This document shows, in pieces, positions 14,577 to 23,027 of a stretch of 47,362 bases of DNA. The stretch lies in assembly GCA_021779735.1 (NCBI GenBank), contig JAJYAC010000009.1, positions 1 through 47,362 of the forward strand, written 5' to 3'. Origin of the DNA: Actinomycetes bacterium (GTDB taxonomy: Bacteria; Actinomycetota; Acidimicrobiia; Acidimicrobiales; RAAP-2). Position 1 is the first letter of the stretch. The number at the start of each line of letters is the position of its first letter. A program made the position numbers and the translations under genes. A model generated the notes under the pieces. That model had not been told where the DNA came from. It saw nothing but the letters and a program-made list of their open reading frames with translations, and searched no databases.

Positions 14577-14592
14577 CCCGTATAACTACGGG
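14577..14592. promoter_or_regulatory. Perfect palindrome overlapping a -10-like box upstream of the sigma gene
   Basis: CCCGTA, then TAAC, then TACGGG form a 16-base inverted repeat. TATAAC (14581-14586) inside it is close to the -10 consensus, so a bound repressor or activator could control the sigma gene. It may instead act as a weak hairpin ending the nadE transcript, although no U tract follows. Confidence 0.35.
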
Positions 14593-14622
14593 TGGCACAA
14601 AGCCCGTCTGGGAGGCATCACC

Positions 14623-15576
14623 ATGGCAAAAGACCGCGTCGATCGCGACGACGAAGACCTCGTACGTCTCTACCTGTCCGACATCGGCCAGTACACCCTG
14701 TTGACCAAGGACGACGAGGTTCGTCTCGCCCAGACGATTGAAGAGGGTCGCGAGGCCAAGGCCGAGCTCGAGGCGGCCGAGACCGACAAGAAGCTCAAGG
14801 TCACCCCGGCCAAGAAGCAGGCGCTCAAGCGCACCGCGCACCGCGGCGACGAGGCCGAGCGCGACTTCGTCCAGTCGAACCTGCGACTCGTGGTCTCCAT
14901 CGCCAAGAAGTACCAGGCGTCGGGACTTCCCCTGCTCGACCTGATCCAAGAGGGAAACCTCGGTCTCATGCACGCCGTCGAGAAGTTTGACTGGCGTAAG
15001 GGCTTCAAGTTCTCGACGTACGCAACGTGGTGGATTCGTCAGGCGATCACGCGCGGCATCGCCAACACTGGTCGCACGATCCGCCTCCCGGTGCACGCGG
15101 GTGACACGCTGGCGCGCGTGCAGAAGGCGCAGTCACGCCTCGAGCTGAAGTTCGGACGCCCCCCCACCATTCGCGAACTGTGCGAAGAGTGCGAGATGCC
15201 CGAGGACAAGCTCATCGAGGCCCTGCGCTTTCGCTCTGAACCGATCTCGTTGTCCGAGCCGCTGCGCGAAGACGGCGACGCCGAACTCGGCGACGTGGTC
15301 GAGGACCGCTCCGCGGAGTCGCCCTTTGACGTCGCGGCCAAGGGCATGATGCCCGACGCGATCGCACGCCTTCTTCAGCCGCTCGACGAGCGCGAGCAGC
15401 AGATTCTTCGCATGCGCTTTGGCCTCGACGGCGCGGGCGAACAGCGCACCCTTGAAGACGTGGGCGCGGTGATGGGCCTGACTCGCGAGCGCATTCGCCA
15501 GATCGAGGCGCGGGCGATGAGTAAGTTGCGCCACCCCTCCTCGGACACCGGCGCGCGCGAGCTGCTGACCCTCTAG
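14623..15576 (+). CDS. RNA polymerase sigma-70 factor (RpoD/SigA-SigB family)
   Basis: A 317-residue sigma factor with region 1.2 (LVRLYLSDIGQYTLLT), region 2 (NLRLVVSIAKKY, DLIQEGNLGLMHAVEKFDW and the -10-recognising FSTYATWWIRQAI), region 3 (IRLPVH onward) and region 4 (LTRERIRQIEARAMSKLRHP). It lacks region 1.1 and the long acidic N-terminus of primary actinobacterial factors. It is thus either a group 2 factor (SigB/Hrd-like) or a short primary factor. A Lys- and Glu-rich insert lies at about 45-75. The ATG has a GGGAGG ribosome site. It is transcribed alone and meets the HAD gene at a shared CTAG. Confidence 0.93.
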   Translation: MAKDRVDRDDEDLVRLYLSDIGQYTLLTKDDEVRLAQTIEEGREAKAELEAAETDKKLKVTPAKKQALKRTAHRGDEAERDFVQSNLRLVVSIAKKYQASGLPLLDLIQEGNLGLMHAVEKFDWRKGFKFSTYATWWIRQAITRGIANTGRTIRLPVHAGDTLARVQKAQSRLELKFGRPPTIRELCEECEMPEDKLIEALRFRSEPISLSEPLREDGDAELGDVVEDRSAESPFDVAAKGMMPDAIARLLQPLDEREQQILRMRFGLDGAGEQRTLEDVGAVMGLTRERIRQIEARAMSKLRHPSSDTGARELLTL

Positions 15577-16340
15577 CGTCGGCGCAGGCGCGACTGGCCG
15601 AAGAGGGCCGCCACGCCGATGATGATCGCCGAGAGGAAGTACGGCGTGTGCGAGCGCGAGCGGTCGTGGGCGAGCACCGGGTGGGTGAAGCTCAGCACGG
15701 GCCACTCGCTCTCGTGGGCGATGCGCGCCAGAGCGCGGTCGGGGTTGACCGCGTAGGGGTGTCCCACGCAGCGCAACATCGGCTCGTCGGTTTCAGAGTC
15801 GGAGTAGGCGAAGGACTCGGCGAGGTCGATGCCGCGCGCGGCGGCGAGCTCGCGAATAGCCACGGCCTTGTTCTCGCCCTGGGCGAAGAACGCCATCTCG
15901 CCGGTGAACTTGCCGTTCTCATCGACACGGGCCTTCGACGCGATCGCGCCCGTGATACCCAACAGCGCGGCGAAGGGCTCGACGATCTCCTCGGGTGACA
16001 TCGATACGAGCCAGACCTCGTCGCCCTGGATGCGGTGGTGGTCGATCAGCTCGAGTGCCTCGTCGTAGATGAGGGGTTCGATGACGTGGTTGATCGTCTC
16101 GTCGACGAGCTCGCGGACCTCGTCGCGGTCCCAGCCCTTGGTGACCTTGAGAACCGACTCGCGAAACTTGGTCAGGCGCTTCTCGTCGGCGCCAAAGCGA
16201 ATGAAGAGCAGCTGGGAGAGCACCGCCCACACGAGCGTTCGCCGGTGCAACAGGCCGCGCGCGTGGAACTCCGGACCCAGGGCGACCAGCGAGGACTTGG
16301 CGATGACCGTCTTATCGAGGTCGAAGAAGGCCGCGCGCAC
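15573..16340 (-). CDS. HAD-superfamily IB phosphatase with C-terminal membrane anchor
   Basis: A 255-residue HAD subfamily IB hydrolase. Motif I is FFDLDKT (Asp7 nucleophile, Asp9 acid), motif II lies in WLVSMSPEE, motif III Lys is in GENKAVAIRELA, and motif IV is AYSDSETDEPML. SerB-type phosphatases and lysophosphatidic or glycerol phosphate phosphatases share this layout; the substrate is not decided here. The C-terminus has a hydrophobic stretch (TPYFLSAIIIGVAALFG) followed by RLRRR, typical of a tail anchor, so it likely works at the membrane. The GTG follows TAGCAT by six bases (leaderless). Its stop shares CTAG with the sigma gene. Confidence 0.83.
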   Translation of the reverse strand: MRAAFFDLDKTVIAKSSLVALGPEFHARGLLHRRTLVWAVLSQLLFIRFGADEKRLTKFRESVLKVTKGWDRDEVRELVDETINHVIEPLIYDEALELIDHHRIQGDEVWLVSMSPEEIVEPFAALLGITGAIASKARVDENGKFTGEMAFFAQGENKAVAIRELAAARGIDLAESFAYSDSETDEPMLRCVGHPYAVNPDRALARIAHESEWPVLSFTHPVLAHDRSRSHTPYFLSAIIIGVAALFGQSRLRRR

Positions 16341-16346
16341 GCAGTC

Positions 16347-16352
16347 ATGCTA
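16347..16352 (-). promoter_or_regulatory. -10 box of the HAD gene (leaderless)
   Basis: On the minus strand TAGCAT, then GACTGC, then the GTG at 16340. No ribosome site is present. Confidence 0.5.
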
Positions 16353-16376
16353 GGCCCGGGGCCTCCTCGCGTTGGC

Positions 16377-17045
16377 TCAGCCAATAAAGGCGTCGGCGCA
16401 GTCCTGGGTGGCGCCCTCGCGCGCCATGAGAATCACGTGGTCGTGCTCGAGGAAGCGCATACTCGACGTCGGGATGAGGGGCTGTTCGGCGCGAACGACG
16501 GCGACCACGCGAATCGAATCCGAGAGTCGCAGTTCGTCGAGGGTGAGTCCGTTGGCGACCGCGGGCGCGTCCGCGGCCAGCGTCACCTCGATCAGCTTCA
16601 TCTTGCCGTCAACGAGGTCGAGAAGTTTGATGATCGAGCCGACCTCGACCGCTTCGTCCACGAGTGAGGTGATGAGAGCCGGCGTCGAGACCGAGACGTC
16701 GACGCCCCAGTTCGCGCTGAAGAGCCACTCGTTGCGAGAGTTGTTGATGCGTGCGATGACGCGCGGCACTCCAAATTCCTGCTTCGAGAGCCAGCTCACG
16801 ACCAGATTGTCTTCGTCGTCGCCGGTCGCCGCGATGACGACGTCCGCGCTGCGAAGGTCGGCGGCGGCCAGGCACGCGTACTCGCACGCGTCCGCGGCCA
16901 TCACGTTCACGCCGGGCAGTAGCGACTTGATCTTCTCGGCGCGGTCACTGTCTTGCTCGAGCAGGGCGACGTCGTGGTGACGGTCGAGCAGGTCGAGCGC
17001 GATCGCGGTGCCTACCGAGCCGCCGCCGGCGATAACGACCCTCAC
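16377..17045 (-). CDS. TrkA-type potassium-uptake regulator, second of a pair (CeoC-like)
   Basis: A 222-residue RCK protein. The Rossmann NAD(H)/nucleotide fold begins RVVIAGGGSVGTAIALDLL and continues through ADVVIAATGDDEDNLVVSWL. The C-terminal RCK_C domain (about 140-215) includes NGLTLDELRLSDSIRVVAVVR. TrkA proteins gate potassium transporters in response to nucleotides. The GTG overlaps the stop of the other TrkA (GTGA). The same pair next to an APC-type transporter is found in mycobacteria (ceoB/ceoC beside Rv2690c), and the divergent transporter here fits that. It is more divergent than its partner, so a regulatory division is likely. Confidence 0.88.
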   Translation of the reverse strand: MRVVIAGGGSVGTAIALDLLDRHHDVALLEQDSDRAEKIKSLLPGVNVMAADACEYACLAAADLRSADVVIAATGDDEDNLVVSWLSKQEFGVPRVIARINNSRNEWLFSANWGVDVSVSTPALITSLVDEAVEVGSIIKLLDLVDGKMKLIEVTLAADAPAVANGLTLDELRLSDSIRVVAVVRAEQPLIPTSSMRFLEHDHVILMAREGATQDCADAFIG

Positions 17046-17692
17046 GAGGCCGTCTCCAGAAGTGCGCGAAGGTCGTCTAGACCCTGGGGCGTGACGATGA
17101 ACTCGAGCATGTCGTCTTCCTGGGCGAAGAGGCCCTCGATGTTCACTCGTCCGGCGCCCGCGCGAATCAGCCCCACGACGCGCACGTGCTCGCTCACGTT
17201 GAAGGTCTCGAGGGACTGGCCGGCGAGGTGATCGGGCACGATGCGTTCGACCAAGTGCAGGGATCCCGCCCCGTCGGTCCACTCGATGGACTCGTCCGAG
17301 GGCAACATCCAGCGCTTGACCTGCTGGGTGGTCCACAGCGAGGTTGCGACGGTGGGGATGCCGAGCTTCATGTAGATCTCGGCGCGCTGGGGGTCGTAGA
17401 TTCGCGCCACCACGTTCTTGATGTGGTAGTTGTCGCGCGCGATGCGCGCGCACAAGATGTTGGTGTTGTCCCCGCTCGTCACCGCGGCCAGGGCGTCGGC
17501 CTGGCTGGCTTCGGCCTTTTGGAGGATGTCGCGGTCGAATCCCGAACCCACGAGGGTGCGCCCGTGGTAGCGGGTCAGGCGGCGAAACGCGTCGCGATTC
17601 TTGTCAATGATGACGACGCTGTGACCCTCGTCGGAGAGTTGCATGGCCAACTCTGAGCCCACACGGCCACAGCCGACCACCACGATATGCAC
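17042..17692 (-). CDS. TrkA-type potassium-uptake regulator, first of a pair (CeoB-like)
   Basis: A 216-residue RCK protein starting HIVVVGCGRVGSELAMQL, with acidic residues binding the ribose in VVIIDKNRDAF. The segment VTSGDNTNILCARIARDNY is typical of TrkA_N. The C-terminal TrkA_C domain covers about 130-210. I place the start at GTG 17692 because the fold begins there; an upstream TTG or GTG would add up to 12 residues, and no ribosome site decides. It heads a two-gene operon and diverges from the KimA-like gene across a short region containing a perfect hairpin. Confidence 0.85.
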   Translation of the reverse strand: MHIVVVGCGRVGSELAMQLSDEGHSVVIIDKNRDAFRRLTRYHGRTLVGSGFDRDILQKAEASQADALAAVTSGDNTNILCARIARDNYHIKNVVARIYDPQRAEIYMKLGIPTVATSLWTTQQVKRWMLPSDESIEWTDGAGSLHLVERIVPDHLAGQSLETFNVSEHVRVVGLIRAGAGRVNIEGLFAQEDDMLEFIVTPQGLDDLRALLETAS

Positions 17693-17732
17693 CCGCTCAT
17701 CTGACCACACGAACGGCTCAAATCGCAACTCT

Positions 17733-17750
17733 CACCGCGCTTTCGCGGTG
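17733..17750. repeat. Perfect 7-bp inverted repeat between trkA pair and transporter
   Basis: CACCGCG, then CTTT, then CGCGGTG. It overlaps where the -35 of the transporter gene would be and lies just upstream of the trkA start, so it could be an operator shared by both directions or a hairpin in the trkA leader. Confidence 0.45.
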
Positions 17751-17757
17751 GTTCGCT

Positions 17758-17763
17758 TAGTGT
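17758..17763 (+). promoter_or_regulatory. -10 box of the KimA-like gene (leaderless)
   Basis: TAGTGT lies seven bases before GTG 17771. This favours that GTG over the ATG at 17765, which would overlap the spacer. Confidence 0.4.
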
Positions 17764-17770
17764 GATGCAC

Positions 17771-20137
17771 GTGTCAGAGGCTGATAAGCAGATCGCCAAG
17801 TCGACGCGTGTACTGACCAGTCACGCGAATGTCAGCGTCGTCTACCCCGAAACTCTGGGCTATCGCCTCAAGCGAGTCCTGCTTGGTCGACCTTTTGTCA
17901 CCGAGCAGCTCTCGGGCGAACGGCTCAATCGCCCCATCGCCCTGGGCGTCCTCGCGCCCGACTGCATCTCCTCGTCGGCCTACGGCACCGAGCAGATTCT
18001 CACCCAGTTGACGCCAATCATTGGACTGGCTGCGTTCGCGATGGTCGTGCCGATCATGTTCGTCATCTTGGGCGTGCTGTTCTTTGTGACGACGTCCTAC
18101 CTCGACGTCATCAAGTACTACACGACCGCCGGCGGGTCCTACGTAGTCGCGCGAGACAACTTCGGTCCCAAGGTGGCCCAGATCGCCGCCGTGGCTCTGC
18201 TGATTGACTACATCGTCACCGTCGCCGTGCAGTGCTCGGCGGGAACGGCGGCGCTGACGAGCGCGTTCCCCGGGCTCGTGCACTACACCGTGGAGATCAC
18301 GGTGGCCGTCGTGCTCATCTTGATCTACGGCAACCTGCGCGGACTTCGCGAGGCGGGCAGCTACTTCGCGGTGCCGACGTACTTCTTCGTGCTGATGATG
18401 GGTGGCACGGTCATCGTGGGCTACGTGAAGAAGGCGATGGGCACGCTGCACATGATCGCCCAGCCCGCGGCGAGTGAACTCGTCAAGGGCCACCTGGGGC
18501 ATCGTGGTTCGGGGATCCTCATGGGCCTGGCCTTCATCACGCTGCTGCGCGCCTACGCCAACGGTGGATCCTCGCTCACCGGTCTCGAGGCCATCTCCAA
18601 CGGCGTGGCGAGCTTTCGTCGACCCGAGTCGAAGAACGCGCGCTCGACGCTGGTGGTGATGTCGAGCGTGCTCGCGTTCTTGCTCCTCGGCACGACCCTG
18701 CTCGCCGCCTGGACCCACGCGCTGCCCTACGCCGCGGGCAGCCCCACCGTCGTCAGTCAAGAGGTGCGCGCGGTCTTTGGCAGTCACGGCATTGGCAACA
18801 TCATCTTCTACCTCGTGCAGTTCGCGACCCTTCTCATCCTCTACACCGGGGGCAACACGTCCTTTAACGGCTTCCCCTTCCTCGCCAACTACGTGGCCGG
18901 TGACAAGTACCTGCCGCGCCAACTCACCAAGCGCGGACACCGCCTCGCCTTCTCCAACGGCATCATCGTCCTGGGGATTGTGTCCCTGGTCTTGATCCTG
19001 GTCTTTCGCGCGCAGGTCAGCTCGTTGATCTCGCTCTACGCGATCGGCGTCTTCACGGGGTTCACGATGGCGGGCGCGGGCATGGTCAAGCGCCACTTCC
19101 ACGAGCGCAGCGGGCGTTGGCGATTCGGCCTCGTCGTGAACGCCACCTCGGCGACGGTGACCTCGCTCGTCGTCTTGATCTTCGTGTTCGCCAAGTTCAC
19201 CGAGGGCGCGTGGATCATCGTTCTCGTGGGCCCCCTGATGTACTACGGGCTCATTCGCTTCAATCGCCAGTACGAGCGCGAGGACGCGGCCTTCGCCGCC
19301 ACGAGCGCGCGCGCGGCGATGGAGATCCGCATGAACCGGGTCCTCGTCTTCGTCGACTCCTACGACCTCGTGACCGAGCGCGCCCTGCGCTACTGCGCGA
19401 CGCTCAACGCCTACTCCATTCGTGCGGTGCACTTTGACATTGACCCGATGGTGACCAAGCGCATCGAGGCTGCCTGGGGGGCGCCCAACACCGCCTCGGC
19501 GGGCATCAGCCTGGAGATCGTCGAGTGCGAGGACCGGCGAGTGGATCGCGCGGCGCTTGAACTCGTGGCGGACGTGGTGCGCGACCCCGACGTGTTCTGC
19601 ATGGTGATCCTGCCGCGACGGGGATTCTCGTCGCGCCTCCAGCGCCTCCTGCACGACCGCACCGCCGACGCCATCGCCGGGGCTGTCATGCACGTGCCGC
19701 GCACGGCCGCCACGATTATCCCCTATCGCATGGGCAAGACCCGAGTGATCGAGGGCAAGGCCGAAGAGCCCATGAGTGACGAGGTCCAACGAGGCGGACT
19801 GCGAGAAGACGCGCACCTCCAGGCCGACCTCAAGCTCGCCGAGCGTTCGGGCGGGGCCTTTCCCATCGGTGCTCTCAAGGAGCGCCAGTTCGCCGAGATC
19901 GCGGGACGCGTGCGCGCGATGGCGCTCTCCCACGAGCACGGCGCCCAGGAGCTGCGCTGCGTTATCGCCGACAACACCGGCTCGGTAACTCTCGTCTTCC
20001 AGGGCCGTCAGCAGGTGCCGGGCATCGAGCGCGGGACGCGGCTGCTCGTGCGCGGGACGGTCACGGCGATGCGTCGCGAGGCCGTGATCCTCAATCCGCA
20101 GTACGAAATCGTGGCCGGCCCCGCGGGTGACGACTAG
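17771..20137 (+). CDS. KimA/APC-type potassium transporter fused to an OB-fold domain
   Basis: A 788-residue fusion. Residues about 50-510 form an APC-superfamily transporter with about 12 membrane segments, starting at IALGVLAPDCISSSAYGTEQIL; the family includes KimA (YdaO) and mycobacterial Rv2690c. Residues about 520-650 make a cytosolic alpha/beta domain (RVLVFVDSYDLVTERALRY), as in KimA, where it can sense c-di-AMP. After a linker, residues about 695-785 are an OB fold (LRCVIADNTGSVTLVFQGRQ, GTRLLVRGTVTAMRREAVILNPQYEIV). In related actinobacteria a protein like this OB fold (Rv2694c type) is a separate gene in the same neighbourhood, so this is a gene fusion. Divergent trkA genes support potassium transport. 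The start at GTG 17771 is chosen from the -10 spacing; ATG 17765 is possible. Confidence 0.85.
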   Translation: MSEADKQIAKSTRVLTSHANVSVVYPETLGYRLKRVLLGRPFVTEQLSGERLNRPIALGVLAPDCISSSAYGTEQILTQLTPIIGLAAFAMVVPIMFVILGVLFFVTTSYLDVIKYYTTAGGSYVVARDNFGPKVAQIAAVALLIDYIVTVAVQCSAGTAALTSAFPGLVHYTVEITVAVVLILIYGNLRGLREAGSYFAVPTYFFVLMMGGTVIVGYVKKAMGTLHMIAQPAASELVKGHLGHRGSGILMGLAFITLLRAYANGGSSLTGLEAISNGVASFRRPESKNARSTLVVMSSVLAFLLLGTTLLAAWTHALPYAAGSPTVVSQEVRAVFGSHGIGNIIFYLVQFATLLILYTGGNTSFNGFPFLANYVAGDKYLPRQLTKRGHRLAFSNGIIVLGIVSLVLILVFRAQVSSLISLYAIGVFTGFTMAGAGMVKRHFHERSGRWRFGLVVNATSATVTSLVVLIFVFAKFTEGAWIIVLVGPLMYYGLIRFNRQYEREDAAFAATSARAAMEIRMNRVLVFVDSYDLVTERALRYCATLNAYSIRAVHFDIDPMVTKRIEAAWGAPNTASAGISLEIVECEDRRVDRAALELVADVVRDPDVFCMVILPRRGFSSRLQRLLHDRTADAIAGAVMHVPRTAATIIPYRMGKTRVIEGKAEEPMSDEVQRGGLREDAHLQADLKLAERSGGAFPIGALKERQFAEIAGRVRAMALSHEHGAQELRCVIADNTGSVTLVFQGRQQVPGIERGTRLLVRGTVTAMRREAVILNPQYEIVAGPAGDD

Positions 20138-20243
20138 GCCGGCACCCTTGTCATCAGGGTGTGCGCGTGGTCGCGCGCCAGATCTGTCTATTTTGTAGGG
20201 CGAACCAGGCGGCGAGATCGCCACGAGCACGAAGAGGTGGTGA
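20138..20243. other. Intergenic region before topA
   Basis: A short hairpin CACCCT ... AGGGTG (20143-20148, 20156-20161) follows the transporter stop and may end its transcript. TATTTT at 20189-20194 is the only AT-rich box and may be the topA -10. No gene is visible. Confidence 0.35.
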
Positions 20244-23027
20244 ATGGCCCGAGCCCTAGTCATAGTCGAGTCGGTGGCCAAGGCCACCCGTATCCAGGGC
20301 ATGCTCGGGCCCGACTACATCGTCAAGCCCTCGATTGGCCACGTACGCGACCTGCCACAGAGCGCGGCGGACATTCCCGTGGATGTCAAGAAGGAGAAAT
20401 GGGCGCGTCTGGGGATCAATGTCTACGACCACTTCAAGCCGGTATACGTTGTCAGCCCCGATCGCAAGAAGGTGGTGAGCGAACTCAAGGCGGCTCTCAA
20501 GGAGGTCGACGAGCTCTACCTCGCCACCGACGAGGACCGCGAGGGCGAGGCGATCGCCTGGCACCTGCGCGAGCTGCTCAATCCCAAGGTCCCCGTCAAG
20601 CGCATGGTCTTTCACGAGATCACGCCGGCCGCCATCCAGCGAGCGGTCAGCGACACTCGCGACCTCGACCTGCGCCTCGTGGACGCCCAGGAGGGCCGGC
20701 GTTTCCTGGACCGCCTCGTGGGCTACGAGGTCTCCCCGGTTCTGTGGCGAGCGGTCGACAAGGCGCGCTCGGCCGGGCGCGTCCAGTCGGTGGCCATTCG
20801 CCTGGTCTGTGAGCGCGAGCGCGAGCGCATGGCCTTTACCTCCGCGTCGTGGTTCGACGTGACCGCGAACCTCGTCGTGGCGGGTGGCCCCTTCGAGGCG
20901 ACGCTCGAGTCGCTCAACGGTGCGGCCCTCGCCACGGGCAAGAACTTCGACGCGAGCGGCGCTCTCACGAGCGCCGATGTGACGCGCCTCGATGAGGCCA
21001 CGGCCACGGCGCTCGCGACGAGCCTGTCGGGAAGTAGCGCCGAGGTCGTGTCGGTCACCTCGACCCCGCGCACCCAGCGCCCTCAGGCACCCTTCATGAC
21101 CTCGTCGCTGCAGATCGAGGCGAGTCGAAAGTTGCGCTTTGACCCCGAGCGAACGATGCGCGCCGCCCAGCGGCTCTACGAGCAGGGCTGGATCACCTAC
21201 ATGCGCACCGACTCGACGACACTGTCGAGCGAGGCGATCGCGGCGGCGCGGGCCATCGCCGCGGCGACCTTCGGTGATGACTACGTGCCCGACGCGCCGC
21301 GCCACTACGACCGCAAGGTCAAGAACGCCCAAGAGGCCCACGAGGCCATTCGCCCCGCCGGCGAGACCTTTCGCTCCCTCGACGAAGCGGCGAGCCTGGG
21401 CGGAGACGAGCGCGCGGTCTACGAGCTGGTCTGGAAGCGCACGATCGCCTCGCAGATGGTCGACGCGCACCTCACCCAAGACCGGGTGCGCCTGCGCGCG
21501 CGTCTCGATCGCGTCGCGGGACTCGCGGGCGTCGTCGAGGCGGGACTGCTGGCGAGCGGCATGCGCATCGGCTTTGCCGGTTTTCGCCGCGCCTACGTCG
21601 AGGGTACCGATGATCCTGAGGCCGAGCTCGCCGACCAGGAGCGCTTGCTGCCCGATCTACGCGAGGGCGAGGTGGCCAACGTGGCGAGCGCCGAGGCGAA
21701 GGGTCACGACACCCAGCCGCCCGATCGCTACTCCGAGGCGACACTGATCAAGAAGCTCGAGGACCTCGGCATTGGACGACCGTCGACGTACGCGTCGGTC
21801 ATGAAGACGATCGACCGGCGGGGCTACGTGTGGAAGAAGGGCAAGGCGCTCGTGCCGGCCTTTCGCGCCTTCGCCGTGGTGAACCTGTTGACCCACTACT
21901 TCGCCGATCTCGTGGACTACCAGTTCACCGCCGCGATGGAAGACCAGCTCGACGACATCGCCGAGGGTCGCGAGGACCTCGAACCCTGGCTGCGGCGCTT
22001 CTACTTCGGCGATCCCGACGCGTCGACCGAGTTTGCTCGTCAGGGTCTCGAGCACGTCACCCACGAGACCCACGACTTCGACTTCGCCTCGATCAACTCG
22101 ATTCCCCTGGGGGTGGCCCCCGACGGGGAGAGCGTGTCGGTGCGCTCGGGACGTTACGGTCCCTACCTCGTCCACGGCGAGGATCGCGTCTCGATTCCCG
22201 AGGCCACGGAACCCGACTCGCTGAGCGTGGAGCGGGCGCTGGAGCTCTTGGCTGCGCCGAGCGGGGATCGCGAATTGGGCCTCGACGAGGAGAGCGGCCT
22301 GCCCATCTTTCTCAAGGCCGGACGCTACGGACCCTACGTGCAGGTCGGAGAGATCACCGACGCGAAGGATAAGCCGCGCACCGCCTCGCTGCTCTCGACG
22401 ATGACGCCCGAGACCCTGACCCTCGATCAGGCGCGCCAGCTGCTCTCGCTGCCGCGCGTGGTGGGAGCACACCCCAGTGACGCCGAGCCCATCCTCGCCC
22501 AGAATGGCCGCTACGGCCCCTACCTCACGTGGGGCAAGGAGACGCGCTCACTCGAGAACGACGAACAGATTTTCTCGGTCTCGTTGGATGAGGCGCTCGC
22601 CCTGCTCGCCCAGCCCAAGCAACGCGGTCGTCGCGCCGCGGCCGGGCCACTACGCGAGCTCGGCGAGGACCCGGTGACCAAGCGACCGGTCGTCGTGCGC
22701 ACTGGGCGCTTTGGGCTCTACGTGACTGACGGAGAAGTCAACGCGACCCTTCGCCTCGGTGACGCCGTCGAGACCTTGACGCTCGATCGCGCCTGCGAGC
22801 TGCTCGCCGAGCGGCGTAACGCTGAACCCTCCTCGCGCGCGCGCGCGGCGAAGAAGTCGCCCGCGAAGAAGTCGCCCGCCAAGAAGGCGCCCGCCAAGAA
22901 GGCCGCCAAGAAGGCCACGACGTCCAGCGTGAAGACGGCGGGTGCGCGCGCGGCCAAGACCGCGGGCGCGGCCCGGGGCAAGAGCGCGAACGCGGTGCTG
23001 CTCGCCGCCACGGAGACTGCCCCGTGA
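20244..23027 (+). CDS. topA: DNA topoisomerase I (type IA)
   Basis: A 927-residue enzyme that relaxes negative supercoils. The Toprim domain starts LVIVESVAKATRIQGML and has the acidic motif ATDEDREGEAIAWHL. The catalytic tyrosine is Tyr319 in WITYMRTDST. The C-terminus has no zinc-finger cysteines. Instead it has four topoisomerase C-terminal repeats, each with a GRYGPY-type core (GRYGPYLVHG, GRYGPYVQVG, GRYGPYLTWG, GRFGLYVTDG), then a Lys-Ala-Pro tail of KKSPAKK type over the last 65 residues. This is the usual actinobacterial architecture. The ATG follows a GAAGAGGTGG ribosome site. Its stop overlaps the tmk GTG, so the two are coupled. Confidence 0.96.
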   Translation: MARALVIVESVAKATRIQGMLGPDYIVKPSIGHVRDLPQSAADIPVDVKKEKWARLGINVYDHFKPVYVVSPDRKKVVSELKAALKEVDELYLATDEDREGEAIAWHLRELLNPKVPVKRMVFHEITPAAIQRAVSDTRDLDLRLVDAQEGRRFLDRLVGYEVSPVLWRAVDKARSAGRVQSVAIRLVCERERERMAFTSASWFDVTANLVVAGGPFEATLESLNGAALATGKNFDASGALTSADVTRLDEATATALATSLSGSSAEVVSVTSTPRTQRPQAPFMTSSLQIEASRKLRFDPERTMRAAQRLYEQGWITYMRTDSTTLSSEAIAAARAIAAATFGDDYVPDAPRHYDRKVKNAQEAHEAIRPAGETFRSLDEAASLGGDERAVYELVWKRTIASQMVDAHLTQDRVRLRARLDRVAGLAGVVEAGLLASGMRIGFAGFRRAYVEGTDDPEAELADQERLLPDLREGEVANVASAEAKGHDTQPPDRYSEATLIKKLEDLGIGRPSTYASVMKTIDRRGYVWKKGKALVPAFRAFAVVNLLTHYFADLVDYQFTAAMEDQLDDIAEGREDLEPWLRRFYFGDPDASTEFARQGLEHVTHETHDFDFASINSIPLGVAPDGESVSVRSGRYGPYLVHGEDRVSIPEATEPDSLSVERALELLAAPSGDRELGLDEESGLPIFLKAGRYGPYVQVGEITDAKDKPRTASLLSTMTPETLTLDQARQLLSLPRVVGAHPSDAEPILAQNGRYGPYLTWGKETRSLENDEQIFSVSLDEALALLAQPKQRGRRAAAGPLRELGEDPVTKRPVVVRTGRFGLYVTDGEVNATLRLGDAVETLTLDRACELLAERRNAEPSSRARAAKKSPAKKSPAKKAPAKKAAKKATTSSVKTAGARAAKTAGAARGKSANAVLLAATETAP

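Noticed and set aside
17774-20302. Long open frame on the minus strand opposite the transporter (about 840 codons)
   Set aside because: Composition is dominated by Arg, Asp, Gly and His with no motif; it is a shadow of the transporter codons.
22846-23000. Lys-Ala-Pro repeat region of topA as a DNA repeat or CRISPR
   Set aside because: It is low-complexity protein code without spacer structure; typical tail of actinobacterial TopA.
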